Source: an uncultured Roseobacter sp. (GTDB taxonomy: Bacteria; Pseudomonadota; Alphaproteobacteria; Rhodobacterales; Rhodobacteraceae). Taken from it: 64,000 nt of DNA. This document shows positions 37,367 to 45,045 of the stretch, piece after piece (the stretch's first letter is position 1; each line of letters begins with the position of its first letter). The DNA lies in NCBI RefSeq assembly GCF_947499265.1, contig NZ_CANMNK010000007.1, positions 124,001 through 188,000 of the forward strand. Reading direction: 5' to 3'. The notes under the pieces were generated by a model that saw only the letters and a list, made by a program, of their open reading frames with translations, was not told where the DNA came from and made no database searches. Both the position numbers and the translations under genes were made by a program.

Positions 37367-37410
37367 AAAAACTGCCCTGCGTTGTAAAACCGCTGGGCAG
37401 TTTGTCTTTT
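37367..37410 (+). terminator. probable intrinsic terminator of trcR
   Basis: Nine-base arms AAACTGCCC (37369-37377) and GGGCAGTTT (37395-37403) with a 17-base loop, followed by GTCTTTT. The long loop lowers certainty slightly. Confidence 0.72.
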
Positions 37411-37471
37411 CGGGCTCTGTTTGGAACCGGACAGACCTCTGACAGTTTATCCGTGGAAGGATTGCACCCCC

Positions 37472-38572
37472 ATGGCAATTTCGTTGGCAGGTTACGCCGT
37501 CTGGAGCCTCACCGGTGCCTTGGCATTGGCCACCTTGCTCCCACTCTCGAAGCTGCCGTTCGGCGCGATACGCGGGTTGGCCTTCCCCCGCGCGCAAATG
37601 GCGATTCTGGCCGCTCTTGCGGCGGTGTTTGCTGTTATCATGGGCGGGCCGTTGCGCGGACCAGCGGTGATGCTTGCGATCATCGCTTTTGTGCAACTGG
37701 GCTATATCATCAAGTTCACGCCCATTTGGCCAAAGCAATCACAACGCGCGACCCCGTCACAGCTTGCCGATAAGACGCGCCAGATGTCGCTGCTCTGTGC
37801 GAATGTTAAGATGTCCAACAGGTCCTACGCGCGGCTCATGCGCCTGATCAACGATCAAGACCCGGACGTCGCGGTTGCGATTGAGGTCGATGCGGAATGG
37901 ACGCAAGCGCTCGAAGAGGCGTTTCGATATACCTATGAACATTGGGTGAAGGTCCCGCAGGACAATGGGTACGGTCTGTGCCTGATGTCTCGGCTGCCCT
38001 TGCATGACACCAAAGTGCGCACGCTCATCACGGAAAATGTGCCGTCGATCCGGACCGGTCTGACCCTGCCCTCGGGCGATCCTGTAGAGCTGCATATCCT
38101 GCATCCAGAACCGCCCGTGATCGATCACGACACCAAGGGGCGCGACAGCGAGATCGCGCTTGTCGGGCTGGAAGCGCAGCAGGCAGCGGTGCCAACCATC
38201 GTCGCAGGCGATCTGAACGATGTCGCCTGGTCCACCACAACGCGGCGGTTTCAGCGTCTTTCGGGCCTGCTGGATCCCCGTGTCGGGCGAGGTCTCTATA
38301 ACACATTTCACGCGGATTTTGCGGTGTTCAGGTGGCCGCTGGATCACCTCTTTCACAGCGCGCAATTCCGTCTCGTCTCCATCAAGCGCCTCGATCATAT
38401 CGGGTCGGATCACTTTCCGATTTTTTTCCAACTGGCGCTGACGGCTCAGCCTGCTGATGCCACGCCAATCGAGCCCGCGACCGTGCAAGAAGAGGTGGAG
38501 GTGCGATCAATGATCCGGGATGAAAAACAACGTGATCGCGCTCCAATTGGTGAGGATTGGGAGAAAGACTGA
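37472..38572 (+). CDS. membrane-tethered endonuclease/exonuclease/phosphatase (EEP) family protein
   Basis: A 366-residue protein. About residues 1-80 contain three hydrophobic helices, followed by an EEP-fold domain: QMSLLCANVKMSNRSY, DPDVAVAIEVDAEW, SRLPLHDTKV, the metal/catalytic VAGDLNDVAW and the terminal GSDHFPIFF (catalytic Asp-His). Family members cut nucleic acids or phosphodiesters. The topology puts the catalytic domain on the outer face or periplasm if three helices are used, which is uncertain. The ATG at 37472 is chosen because the family match begins there. Confidence 0.85.
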   Translation: MAISLAGYAVWSLTGALALATLLPLSKLPFGAIRGLAFPRAQMAILAALAAVFAVIMGGPLRGPAVMLAIIAFVQLGYIIKFTPIWPKQSQRATPSQLADKTRQMSLLCANVKMSNRSYARLMRLINDQDPDVAVAIEVDAEWTQALEEAFRYTYEHWVKVPQDNGYGLCLMSRLPLHDTKVRTLITENVPSIRTGLTLPSGDPVELHILHPEPPVIDHDTKGRDSEIALVGLEAQQAAVPTIVAGDLNDVAWSTTTRRFQRLSGLLDPRVGRGLYNTFHADFAVFRWPLDHLFHSAQFRLVSIKRLDHIGSDHFPIFFQLALTAQPADATPIEPATVQEEVEVRSMIRDEKQRDRAPIGEDWEKD

Positions 38573-38700
38573 CGCGCTGGATGATACCGATGCGCCCCCA
38601 ATTCCGTTTCTTGCGCAGGCGGCTTCCGCGCTATCTTGCGCGCTCGTATTTTTACGGTCATTGAGGCAAGACCGCTGGTTAACCCGCAAAGGACCAAAGA
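38573..38700. other. intergenic region before the RidA gene, nothing recognised
   Basis: 128 bases between the EEP gene and the RidA gene. No stem-loop or repeat stands out; short ORFs across it are not supported. Confidence 0.4.
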
Positions 38701-39042
38701 ATGATTGAACGCATCGATACCGGGGTGAGATCTTCCAAAATTGTGAAACATCAGGGTGTTGCCTATATCACCGGTCAGGTCGGCGAAGGCGAAACCATTC
38801 AGGCGCAGACCGAAGAGTGCCTGCGCCGTCTCGACGCCTTGCTGATCCAGGCAGGCTCATCCCGCGAAAAGATGTTGCGAGCGACCATATGGCTCGCGGA
38901 TATGAGCGATTTCGCCGGTTTGAACGAGGTTTGGAACGCCTGGGTGCCGGAAGGCCATGCGCCAGCGCGCGCCTGCGGCGAGGCCAAACTGGCACGTCCG
39001 GAACTGAAGGTCGAAATTATCGTGGACGCCGCCTACGACTAA
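38701..39042 (+). CDS. RidA family protein (YjgF/YER057c/UK114)
   Basis: A 113-residue trimeric reactive-intermediate deaminase-type protein. [72 protein letters not shown] and the C-terminal LKVEIIVDA are in the family order, including the Arg of PARAC that in RidA contacts the imine carboxylate. Family members hydrolyse 2-aminoacrylate to pyruvate. It converges on recR with a 4-base overlap of stop codons. Confidence 0.9.
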   Translation: MIERIDTGVRSSKIVKHQGVAYITGQVGEGETIQAQTEECLRRLDALLIQAGSSREKMLRATIWLADMSDFAGLNEVWNAWVPEGHAPARACGEAKLARPELKVEIIVDAAYD

Positions 39043-39632
39043 ATCGTTTTGCGCGCCCGCATCGCCGCTGTGATGGTGCCGTCGTCAAGATAGTCCAACT
39101 CGCCGCCAATAGGCACACCCTGTGCCAGCGAGGTCAGGGTCACCTGTCCATCGAGCTGATCGGCGATGTAATGCGCCGTGGTTTGCCCATCGATGGTGGC
39201 GTTCAGCGCCAGAATGACCTCTGTAATGTTTTCTGATAGCACCCGGTCGATCAGGCGCGGTATCCGCAGCTCGTCGGGCCCCACAGCATCAAGGGCGGAC
39301 AGCGTGCCGCCCAGCACATGGTAACGCCCCTTGAACACGCCGGAGCGTTCCATCGCCCAAAGGTCTGCCACATCCTCGACCACGCAAAGCTCGCCGTTTG
39401 CGCGCTTCTCCGAGGTGCAGATATCGCAGATATCCAGCGTGCCGACATTCCCGCAATTCAGACATTCGCGGGCTGTGACCGCCACCGTTTGCATCACATC
39501 CGCAAGCGGGGTGAGCAGCAGGCTGCGTTTGCGGATAAGGTGCAGCACCGCCCGCCGTGCCGACCGCGGTCCGAGGCCCGGCAATTTGGCCATCAGGTCG
39601 ATCAGCGCGTCGATGTCTTTGGTGCTGCTCAT
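39039..39632 (-). CDS. recR: recombination protein RecR
   Basis: A 197-residue DNA-repair protein of the RecFOR pathway that helps load RecA on gapped DNA. Helix-hairpin-helix [16 protein letters not shown] (about 14-29), zinc finger [16 protein letters not shown] (about 57-72) and the Toprim domain ([28 protein letters not shown]) are complete. Last gene of the dnaX-ridA-ybaB-recR order. Confidence 0.97.
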   Translation of the reverse strand: MSSTKDIDALIDLMAKLPGLGPRSARRAVLHLIRKRSLLLTPLADVMQTVAVTARECLNCGNVGTLDICDICTSEKRANGELCVVEDVADLWAMERSGVFKGRYHVLGGTLSALDAVGPDELRIPRLIDRVLSENITEVILALNATIDGQTTAHYIADQLDGQVTLTSLAQGVPIGGELDYLDDGTITAAMRARKTI

Positions 39633-39736
39633 ATGTTGTCGGGGGGTGTTTCACTCAAAAGAGGGTGGGAGATCGCAGGCGTCCTGCGACAACCCTTTCT
39701 GCTTTGCTATCGTTGGTTTTCCGACCAAAGCTTGCG

Positions 39737-40081
39737 CTAGAAGGGCAGTTTCATGTCGGCGGGCAGGCCCATGCCTTCGGTTAGTTTCGCCATCTCTTCC
39801 TGCGCGCGCTCGGCGGCTTTGGTCTGAGCGTCCTTGATCGCCGCAAGGATCAGATCCTCGACCACTTCCTTGTCGTCACCATTGAAGATCGACGGGTCGA
39901 TATCCAATGTTTTCAACTCACCCTTTGCCGTGCAGCTTGCCGTCACGAGGCCCGCGCCGGACGAGCCTTCGACCATGATATTTTGCATGTCTTCTTGCAG
40001 CTGGGCCATCTTGCCCTGCATTTCCTGCGCCTTTTTCATCATCCCGGCCATATCGCCGAGCCCGCCTAATCCTTTGAGCAT
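39737..40081 (-). CDS. YbaB/EbfC family nucleoid-associated protein
   Basis: A 114-residue small DNA-binding protein: MLKGLGGLGDMAGMMKKAQEMQGKMAQLQEDM and the central VEGSSGAGLVTASCTAKGELKTLDIDPS. The gene pair ybaB-recR downstream of dnaX is widely conserved. The intergenic gap to recR (39633-39736) is 104 bases with no hairpin I can support. Confidence 0.93.
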   Translation of the reverse strand: MLKGLGGLGDMAGMMKKAQEMQGKMAQLQEDMQNIMVEGSSGAGLVTASCTAKGELKTLDIDPSIFNGDDKEVVEDLILAAIKDAQTKAAERAQEEMAKLTEGMGLPADMKLPF

Positions 40082-40132
40082 CTCTTGTTCCTTCGCGTCG
40101 GTTGTTGGCTTGCGCCACTGTTGTCCTGTTAC

Positions 40133-40531
40133 TTAGTCACTTTTAAGCCGGGCGACCACCTTAAGCTCAACAATCACGCCGGGGGTCGCAAAACCTGCTA
40201 CCTCCAGGGCCGTCCATGCCGGATAGGGCCGGCTTATTCGTTCTGCCCGCAACCTGCGAAACAGCGACAGATGATCGGCCAGCCCAACATGAAAGGAGGT
40301 CATCTCAACCACATCGGCAAAACTGAGGCCCGCCTCGGCCAGCACCATTTCGATCATGTCGAAGGCCGTTGTGATCTGCGTTTCCGGATCGGGTGAGAGC
40401 GGCCCCTCCAGCGGGCAACCGTTGAACCCGGTCAGGAAAACATGGCCGTTTGACACAAGACCCGGAGACATCTGCCAGTCCCGTTCCAGCGCGGCCATGG
40501 CGGGTGGGATCAGCGCCTGCGGTTCAGTCAT
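40133..40531 (-). CDS. RidA family protein inside the dnaX operon
   Basis: A 132-residue RidA-type protein: WQMSPGLVSNGHVFLTGFNGCPLEG, TTAFDMIEMVLAEAGLSFADVVEMTSFHVGL and RPYPAWTALEVAGFATPGVIVELKVVARL. The stretch before the C-terminal strand is W-T-A-L-E-V, where typical RidA has an Arg (P-A-R-x-x-x), so the imine-binding arginine may be missing. The ATG overlaps the dnaX stop by 8 bases (ATGACTGA), so it is translated with dnaX. Its function there is unknown. Confidence 0.88.
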   Translation of the reverse strand: MTEPQALIPPAMAALERDWQMSPGLVSNGHVFLTGFNGCPLEGPLSPDPETQITTAFDMIEMVLAEAGLSFADVVEMTSFHVGLADHLSLFRRLRAERISRPYPAWTALEVAGFATPGVIVELKVVARLKSD

Positions 40532-42290
40532 CCTCAAAAGGATCCCACTCGTCCTCGACCTCGGGCAGCGCCTCATGCACCGCCTCGGCCGCGATCTGAT
40601 CGGGCGTGCGAATGTCTTTTATCGTCGCCTTTGGAAACTGTGCGAGAACGGCCTGCATCAGCGGATGCTCTTTTGCTTCGGCTTCAAGCGCGTATTTCTT
40701 GGCGTTTCGCACTTCGTCGATGGTCTTGTCACCGCCATCGCTCACGACGGTCACGGCCCAGCGGTTGCCGGTCCACATTTGCAGCCTTTGCCCCAGTCGT
40801 TGTGCCAGATCCCGCGGTGCGCGCTCGGTAGGCTCAAATTCGATCCGACCCGGCTGATAGGAGACAAGCCGCAGGTCGGTTTCGACATCCGCCAGCAGCT
40901 TGCCGTCCCGGTTGGCGCGGATCAATTCGACCACATGGGCAAAGGTCGGGAAGCGCGCCAGCGCCGCGTCGAGGTCAATCGCCTGCGCCGTGGCTGGACC
41001 TGCGCCGGTGCCCGCGTTGCTCCGGGCCGAGGCGACAGCCGAGGCCCCCCCGCCCGCGGCACGCGCGCCTGCGCCCTGCGCAGATCCACCACCGGGTCCA
41101 TTTGGCGCCGGTGTCGCAGGTGGCGTGGTACCCTGCAATTTGCGCACCAATTCTTCCGGGCTCGGCAGATCCGCCACATGGGTCAGCCGGATGATCGCCA
41201 TTTCTGCCGCCATCATCGCATTGGGCGCACTTGCCACCTCATCCAAAGCTTTCAGCAACATCTGCCACAGCCGTGTCAGCACGCGCATTGGCAAAGCCTC
41301 CGCCATGGCCAGCCCCCGGCTGCGCTCGTCCGGTGAAACGGTGGGGTCCTCTGCCGCTTCCGGTGTGATTTTCACAACGGACACCCAATGGGTGATTTCC
41401 GCTAGATCGCGCAATACTGCCATCGGGTCGGCGCCTTCGGCATATTGTGCGGAGAGCTCCGTTAGGGCCGCGGCAGCATCTCCTTTCAGGATCATGTCGA
41501 ACAAATCCAGCACCCGGCCCCGGTCCGCCAGCCCCAGCATGGCGCGCACCTGCAAGGCGGTGGTTTCACCTGCGCCGTGGCTGATGGCCTGATCCAGCAG
41601 CGATGTCGCATCGCGCGCGGAGCCTTCCGCCGCACGGGCAATCAGGGCCAGGGCATCCTCGGCAATTTCTGCGCTTTCAGCAGTGGCAATCTTGCGCATC
41701 AGGGCAATCATGACTTCCGGCTCAATCCGCCGCAGATCAAATCGCTGACAGCGGGACAGCACGGTCACCGGGACCTTGCGAATCTCCGTAGTTGCAAAGA
41801 TGAACTTCACATGCGCGGGCGGCTCTTCGAGCGTTTTCAGCAGCGCATTGAAGGCACCCGTCGACAGCATGTGCACTTCGTCGATGATATAGACTTTGTA
41901 GCGCGCGGAGGCGGCGCGGTAGTGCACGGAATCGATGATTTCGCGAATATTGGCCACGCCCGTGTTCGAGGCTGCGTCCATCTCCATCACATCGACATGG
42001 CGCCCCTCCATGATCGCGCTGCAATGCTCGCAGACACCGCAGGGCTCAGTCGTGGGCCCGCCCGCGCCATCCGCGCCAATGCAGTTCATGCCCTTGGCAA
42101 TGATCCGTGCGGTCGTGGTCTTGCCCGTCCCGCGGATGCCCGTCATCACAAAGGCCTGCGCGATCCGATCCGCTTCAAAGGCATTTTTCAGCGTTCGCAC
42201 CATCGCGTCCTGACCCACCAGATCCGCAAAGGTCTCAGGCCGGTATTTGCGTGCCAGCACCTGATATTGGTTTTTTTCGGTCTCGGTCAT
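40524..42290 (-). CDS. dnaX: DNA polymerase III subunit gamma/tau
   Basis: The 588-residue clamp-loader ATPase. Walker A GIRGTGKTTT (51-60), zinc-binding cysteines C70, C84, C87 and C90, the Walker B region YIIDEVHML and the sensor block FIFATTEIRKVPVTVLSRCQRFDLRR are all present, then domain III (to about residue 370). After that comes an Ala/Gly-rich linker (about 400-435) and a C-terminal domain in which tau normally contacts DnaB and the polymerase. A run of seven G bases lies in the linker at codons 414-416 (see findings). The ATG at 42290 is preferred over one 37 codons upstream. Confidence 0.96.
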   Translation of the reverse strand: MTETEKNQYQVLARKYRPETFADLVGQDAMVRTLKNAFEADRIAQAFVMTGIRGTGKTTTARIIAKGMNCIGADGAGGPTTEPCGVCEHCSAIMEGRHVDVMEMDAASNTGVANIREIIDSVHYRAASARYKVYIIDEVHMLSTGAFNALLKTLEEPPAHVKFIFATTEIRKVPVTVLSRCQRFDLRRIEPEVMIALMRKIATAESAEIAEDALALIARAAEGSARDATSLLDQAISHGAGETTALQVRAMLGLADRGRVLDLFDMILKGDAAAALTELSAQYAEGADPMAVLRDLAEITHWVSVVKITPEAAEDPTVSPDERSRGLAMAEALPMRVLTRLWQMLLKALDEVASAPNAMMAAEMAIIRLTHVADLPSPEELVRKLQGTTPPATPAPNGPGGGSAQGAGARAAGGGASAVASARSNAGTGAGPATAQAIDLDAALARFPTFAHVVELIRANRDGKLLADVETDLRLVSYQPGRIEFEPTERAPRDLAQRLGQRLQMWTGNRWAVTVVSDGGDKTIDEVRNAKKYALEAEAKEHPLMQAVLAQFPKATIKDIRTPDQIAAEAVHEALPEVEDEWDPFEDD

Positions 42291-42474
42291 GCACCTGCCT
42301 TGGGGTAGAGATTCGATGATCAGACCATAGCGTATGCGCAGCAAGGATGGACGTAAACCGGGGCATGGGGAATGGTTGCTGTCGTCGATAAAGCGCGACA
42401 CCCATGTTTCTTATAGACCTTTGGTCCGCCTCAGGCGTTATGATGCCCATGGGGATGGCAACAGGAGGGCGCTC

Positions 42475-43314
42475 ATGCGGTTGCGCGGCATCAGATCCAG
42501 CAAGAACGTGTCTGTCAGGGGCGGTGGGCGCGCACGGGGCGGGCGTGCCGGTGGCATGGGGCTGTTCGGTATTCTGGCTGTTCTGGCGATTGGTTACTTC
42601 ACCGGCATCGACGTCACGCCGCTGTTGCAAGGGGGCAATGCGCCGACCGAGCAAAGCCGCTCGGCCACTGCCGAAGAAACTGAGGCCGTCGCGTTTTCCG
42701 CCAAGGTTCTGACCACCACCGAAGAGGCCTGGAGTCAGGTTTTCGCCCAACAGGTCGGGCGCCCCTATGAACCGCCGCAGCTGATCATTTTCTCAGGCGT
42801 CACGCAAAGCGGTTGCGGTGGCGCTTCGGGCGCTACCGGCCCGTTTTACTGCCCGGCGGATCAAAGCGCCTATCTGGATACCCAATTTTTTGTGCAACTT
42901 GATCGGCAATTGGGGGCTGCTGGCGACTTCGCCGCAGCCTATGTGATCGCGCATGAAGTGGCGCATCATGTTCAAAACCAGTTGGGCATTCTGGGGCAGG
43001 TGAATGACGTCCGCCAGCGCGCCAGCACTGTGGACGCCAATGCGCTGACTGTCCGGTTGGAATTGCAGGCGGATTGTCTGTCGGGCGTTTGGGCGCGGTC
43101 CGTTCAGGGGCTGATGGAGCGAGGCGATCTTGAGGAAGCGCTGAATGCGGCGCGCATGATCGGCGATGACCATTTGCAGCGCCAGGCCGGTCGCGTGCCA
43201 CAGCCGCATACATTCACCCATGGCACCTCCGCGCAGCGTGCGCGCTGGTTCGAGCGGGGATATGACAGTGGTGCGATCCGCGATTGCGACACCTTTGGTG
43301 CCCGCCAGCTCTGA
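42475..43314 (+). CDS. neutral zinc metallopeptidase, YpfJ family
   Basis: A 279-residue membrane-anchored metalloprotein. A basic N-terminus is followed by one TM helix (MGLFGILAVLAIGYFTG, about 28-44) and a domain with the zinc motif HEVAHHVQNQLGIL (about 162-175), the upstream QSGCGGASGATGPFYCPADQSAYLD block and the third-ligand region RLELQADCLSGVWA. These three blocks define the YpfJ family. Substrate unknown. The ATG follows an AGGAGGG site. Confidence 0.93.
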   Translation: MRLRGIRSSKNVSVRGGGRARGGRAGGMGLFGILAVLAIGYFTGIDVTPLLQGGNAPTEQSRSATAEETEAVAFSAKVLTTTEEAWSQVFAQQVGRPYEPPQLIIFSGVTQSGCGGASGATGPFYCPADQSAYLDTQFFVQLDRQLGAAGDFAAAYVIAHEVAHHVQNQLGILGQVNDVRQRASTVDANALTVRLELQADCLSGVWARSVQGLMERGDLEEALNAARMIGDDHLQRQAGRVPQPHTFTHGTSAQRARWFERGYDSGAIRDCDTFGARQL

Positions 43315-43345
43315 GCGCCCATCGGGACGCAACCAGCGGTCTGTG

Positions 43346-43909
43346 CTAACCGGCTATGGCGAAAAGTTTTGGCAGGTCGCGCAGGACCTCAGAGCTGCGC
43401 TTGGCGCGTGCCAATTGCCACCCGCCCTGGATCAATAGAAACAGATGTTCCGCACGTTGGCGGGCTTCTTTTTCGCCCATGCCAAAGCGAGTTGCGTGGT
43501 CCTGCACTTCCTCGATCCAGCCCTGATAACATCGGTCCGCGTGCTCCAGGAACGCAGCGTTTTCCGGCCCTTCAAACAGCGTTGAGCCAATCGGGCAGCC
43601 GTCTTGCTGACCGGTGAGGTCAAAGAGTTTGGCGAGCTTGAAACACAGCGTTGTGGCCCCGTCATCAAAGGATTTGGCGTCTGCAAAACTGGCCGCGATC
43701 ACGCGGAGCATCTCATCTGATGCCCAGGTCGCGGCAGCCAGGGCCAGATCCGTCTTGCCGTTCGGAAAGTGGTGATAGAGCGAGCCCTTGGGGGCCGATG
43801 CCTCTGCCAGCAGGTCGTTGAGTCCGACACCATGATACCCGCGCGCCCGGAAGAGCTGAGCGGCGGCGCGGATCAGCCGATCCTTGGTGGGCAGGGCAGC
43901 GGTTTTCAT
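43346..43909 (-). CDS. TetR/AcrR family transcriptional regulator
   Basis: A 187-residue repressor. N-terminal helix-turn-helix: KDRLIRAAAQLFRARGYHGVGLNDLLAEASAPKGSLYHHFPNGKTDLALAA-type sequence (about 8-60). The C-terminal domain has C-P-I-G-S near the middle and is of the YxaF/LmrA type. Divergent from an alpha/beta hydrolase with two palindromic operators in the 88-base gap. The ATG at 43909 is preferred over the long upstream extension, which crosses the operators. Confidence 0.93.
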   Translation of the reverse strand: MKTAALPTKDRLIRAAAQLFRARGYHGVGLNDLLAEASAPKGSLYHHFPNGKTDLALAAATWASDEMLRVIAASFADAKSFDDGATTLCFKLAKLFDLTGQQDGCPIGSTLFEGPENAAFLEHADRCYQGWIEEVQDHATRFGMGEKEARQRAEHLFLLIQGGWQLARAKRSSEVLRDLPKLFAIAG

Positions 43910-43928
43910 GAGAAGAGCTTGACAGAAG

Positions 43929-43944
43929 TAGACCAATTGGTCCA
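43929..43944. promoter_or_regulatory. TetR operator 1
   Basis: TAGACCAATTGGTCCA, with a perfect 12-base core GACCAATTGGTC (43931-43942). It resembles the TAGACC...GGTCTA-type site bound by LmrA/YxaF-type TetR repressors, and lies 20 bases upstream of the regulator's ATG. Confidence 0.75.
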
Positions 43945-43954
43945 GAGATGTAAC

Positions 43955-43970
43955 TAGACTGATTGGTCTA
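43955..43970. promoter_or_regulatory. TetR operator 2
   Basis: TAGACTGATTGGTCTA, arms TAGAC/GTCTA with a single imperfect centre. Its centre is 26 bases from that of operator 1 and 35 bases upstream of the hydrolase ATG, so one dimer pair could silence both genes. Confidence 0.75.
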
Positions 43971-43997
43971 AAGCAATAGCAGCAGAGGGATATCCGC

Positions 43998-44876
43998 ATG
44001 CTGAAAGTCGTCGAAACACCAAATGTGCGTCGCCGCCTGATCAAGACCGAAGATGGCGCCGAGTTGAGTGGCAGGCTCTATAAGCCGCCATTTAAACCGC
44101 GTGCCGCGCTGGTGCTGAACGGTGCCACCGGGGTGCCACAGACATATTACAATGCCTTTGCCTATTGGGCGGCAGCTGAGCGGGGCGTGGCGGTTTTGAC
44201 CTACGATTACCGGGGCATGGGTCGCTCGGCAAACGGCAGCATGCGGGCGAGCCGGGCAACGATGTCGGACTGGGGCCTGCGTGACAACTTAGCGGCGCGC
44301 GCGCATCTGCGTCGGGCAGTCCCCGATGTCCCGCTGTGGGTCATGGGGCACTCGCTGGGCGCGATGATGCTGCCGATGCAGGCCGATGTCAGCGGCATTG
44401 ACCGGGTGATCGGGGTGGGTGCCGGATTGGTCCACCATGTCGATCATCCGTGGCCTTATCGCGGTCTTGCGCTGTTCTTCTGGTACGGGCTGCCGCCAGT
44501 GATGTCGCGGTTGCTGGGGTATATGCCGGGCCGGTTTTTGGGGTTCGGCGCGGATATGCCAGCAGCCGCCTTTGCGGAATGGCGCAGATGGTGCACAACG
44601 CCAGGGGTCTTTGCCGGTGCCGTGACGCAAAGCCTGCCAAAGCCCGATTGGTCCCGGTCGGGCGCACCGGTGCGGCTGATGTCCTTCACGGATGATGATC
44701 TAGTGCCTGAGCCATGCACCCAGCGGCTGGCGCGGCTCTATGGTGGACAGGCGGAGGTCCAGCGGATCGCCCCGGCCGACCATGGTTTGAGACGGGTGGG
44801 GCACATCTCGGCGTTTGCGCGTCGTAATGATGCCCTTTGGGACGTCATGCTCGGCACCAAAGATATCGGGGTTTAA
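43998..44876 (+). CDS. alpha/beta fold hydrolase
   Basis: A 292-residue cytoplasmic hydrolase. The oxyanion strand is VLNGATGVPQTYYNAFAYW, LTYDYRGMGRSANG follows, the nucleophile elbow is MGHSLGAMM and the late acidic/His pair is in FTDDDLVPEP and PADHGLRRVGHIS. Substrate unknown; its TetR-regulated position suggests a xenobiotic or lipid-like inducer. No signal peptide. Confidence 0.88.
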   Translation: MLKVVETPNVRRRLIKTEDGAELSGRLYKPPFKPRAALVLNGATGVPQTYYNAFAYWAAAERGVAVLTYDYRGMGRSANGSMRASRATMSDWGLRDNLAARAHLRRAVPDVPLWVMGHSLGAMMLPMQADVSGIDRVIGVGAGLVHHVDHPWPYRGLALFFWYGLPPVMSRLLGYMPGRFLGFGADMPAAAFAEWRRWCTTPGVFAGAVTQSLPKPDWSRSGAPVRLMSFTDDDLVPEPCTQRLARLYGGQAEVQRIAPADHGLRRVGHISAFARRNDALWDVMLGTKDIGV

Positions 44877-44905
44877 AGAAATACACGCGGCACAAGCGCG
44901 GGTGG

Positions 44906-45003
44906 TGAGAGGCTGGACAACGACCCAAGCGGGGCTCGTTACGGCTGCTTCCTTCCGGATCTGACCGGGTTGGCGAGGCGCTCGCCCGCGCCAACCTCTC
45001 AAC
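44906..45003 (-). ncRNA. ffs: 4.5S signal recognition particle RNA
   Basis: Small bacterial SRP RNA on the minus strand. The universally conserved GGTCAGATCCGGAAGGAAGCAGCC region (44943-44966) forms the Ffh-binding helix 8 with its GGAAG tetraloop, and the outer ends GAGAGGTTGG / CCAGCCTCTC pair to make the long hairpin. It associates with Ffh to target nascent membrane proteins. Exact ends are estimated from the pairing. Confidence 0.93.
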
Positions 45004-45045
45004 GCTCCATATAGGCAAGGCGGCACCAAGGCGCAAGCCCGGAGC

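Noticed and set aside
37421-37471. N-terminal extension of the EEP-family protein
   Set aside because: It overlaps the T-rich end of the trcR terminator region and has no family similarity; the ATG at 37472 starts the hydrophobic N-terminus.
40922-41179. Alternative reading frame of dnaX downstream of the G run (+1 direction)
   Set aside because: It is long enough to look like an ORF, but it has no recognisable domain and a +1 shift is not the known mode for making gamma.
43919-43924. TTGACA as a -35 element for the alpha/beta hydrolase
   Set aside because: No convincing -10 hexamer at 16-18 bases downstream, so a promoter call was not made.
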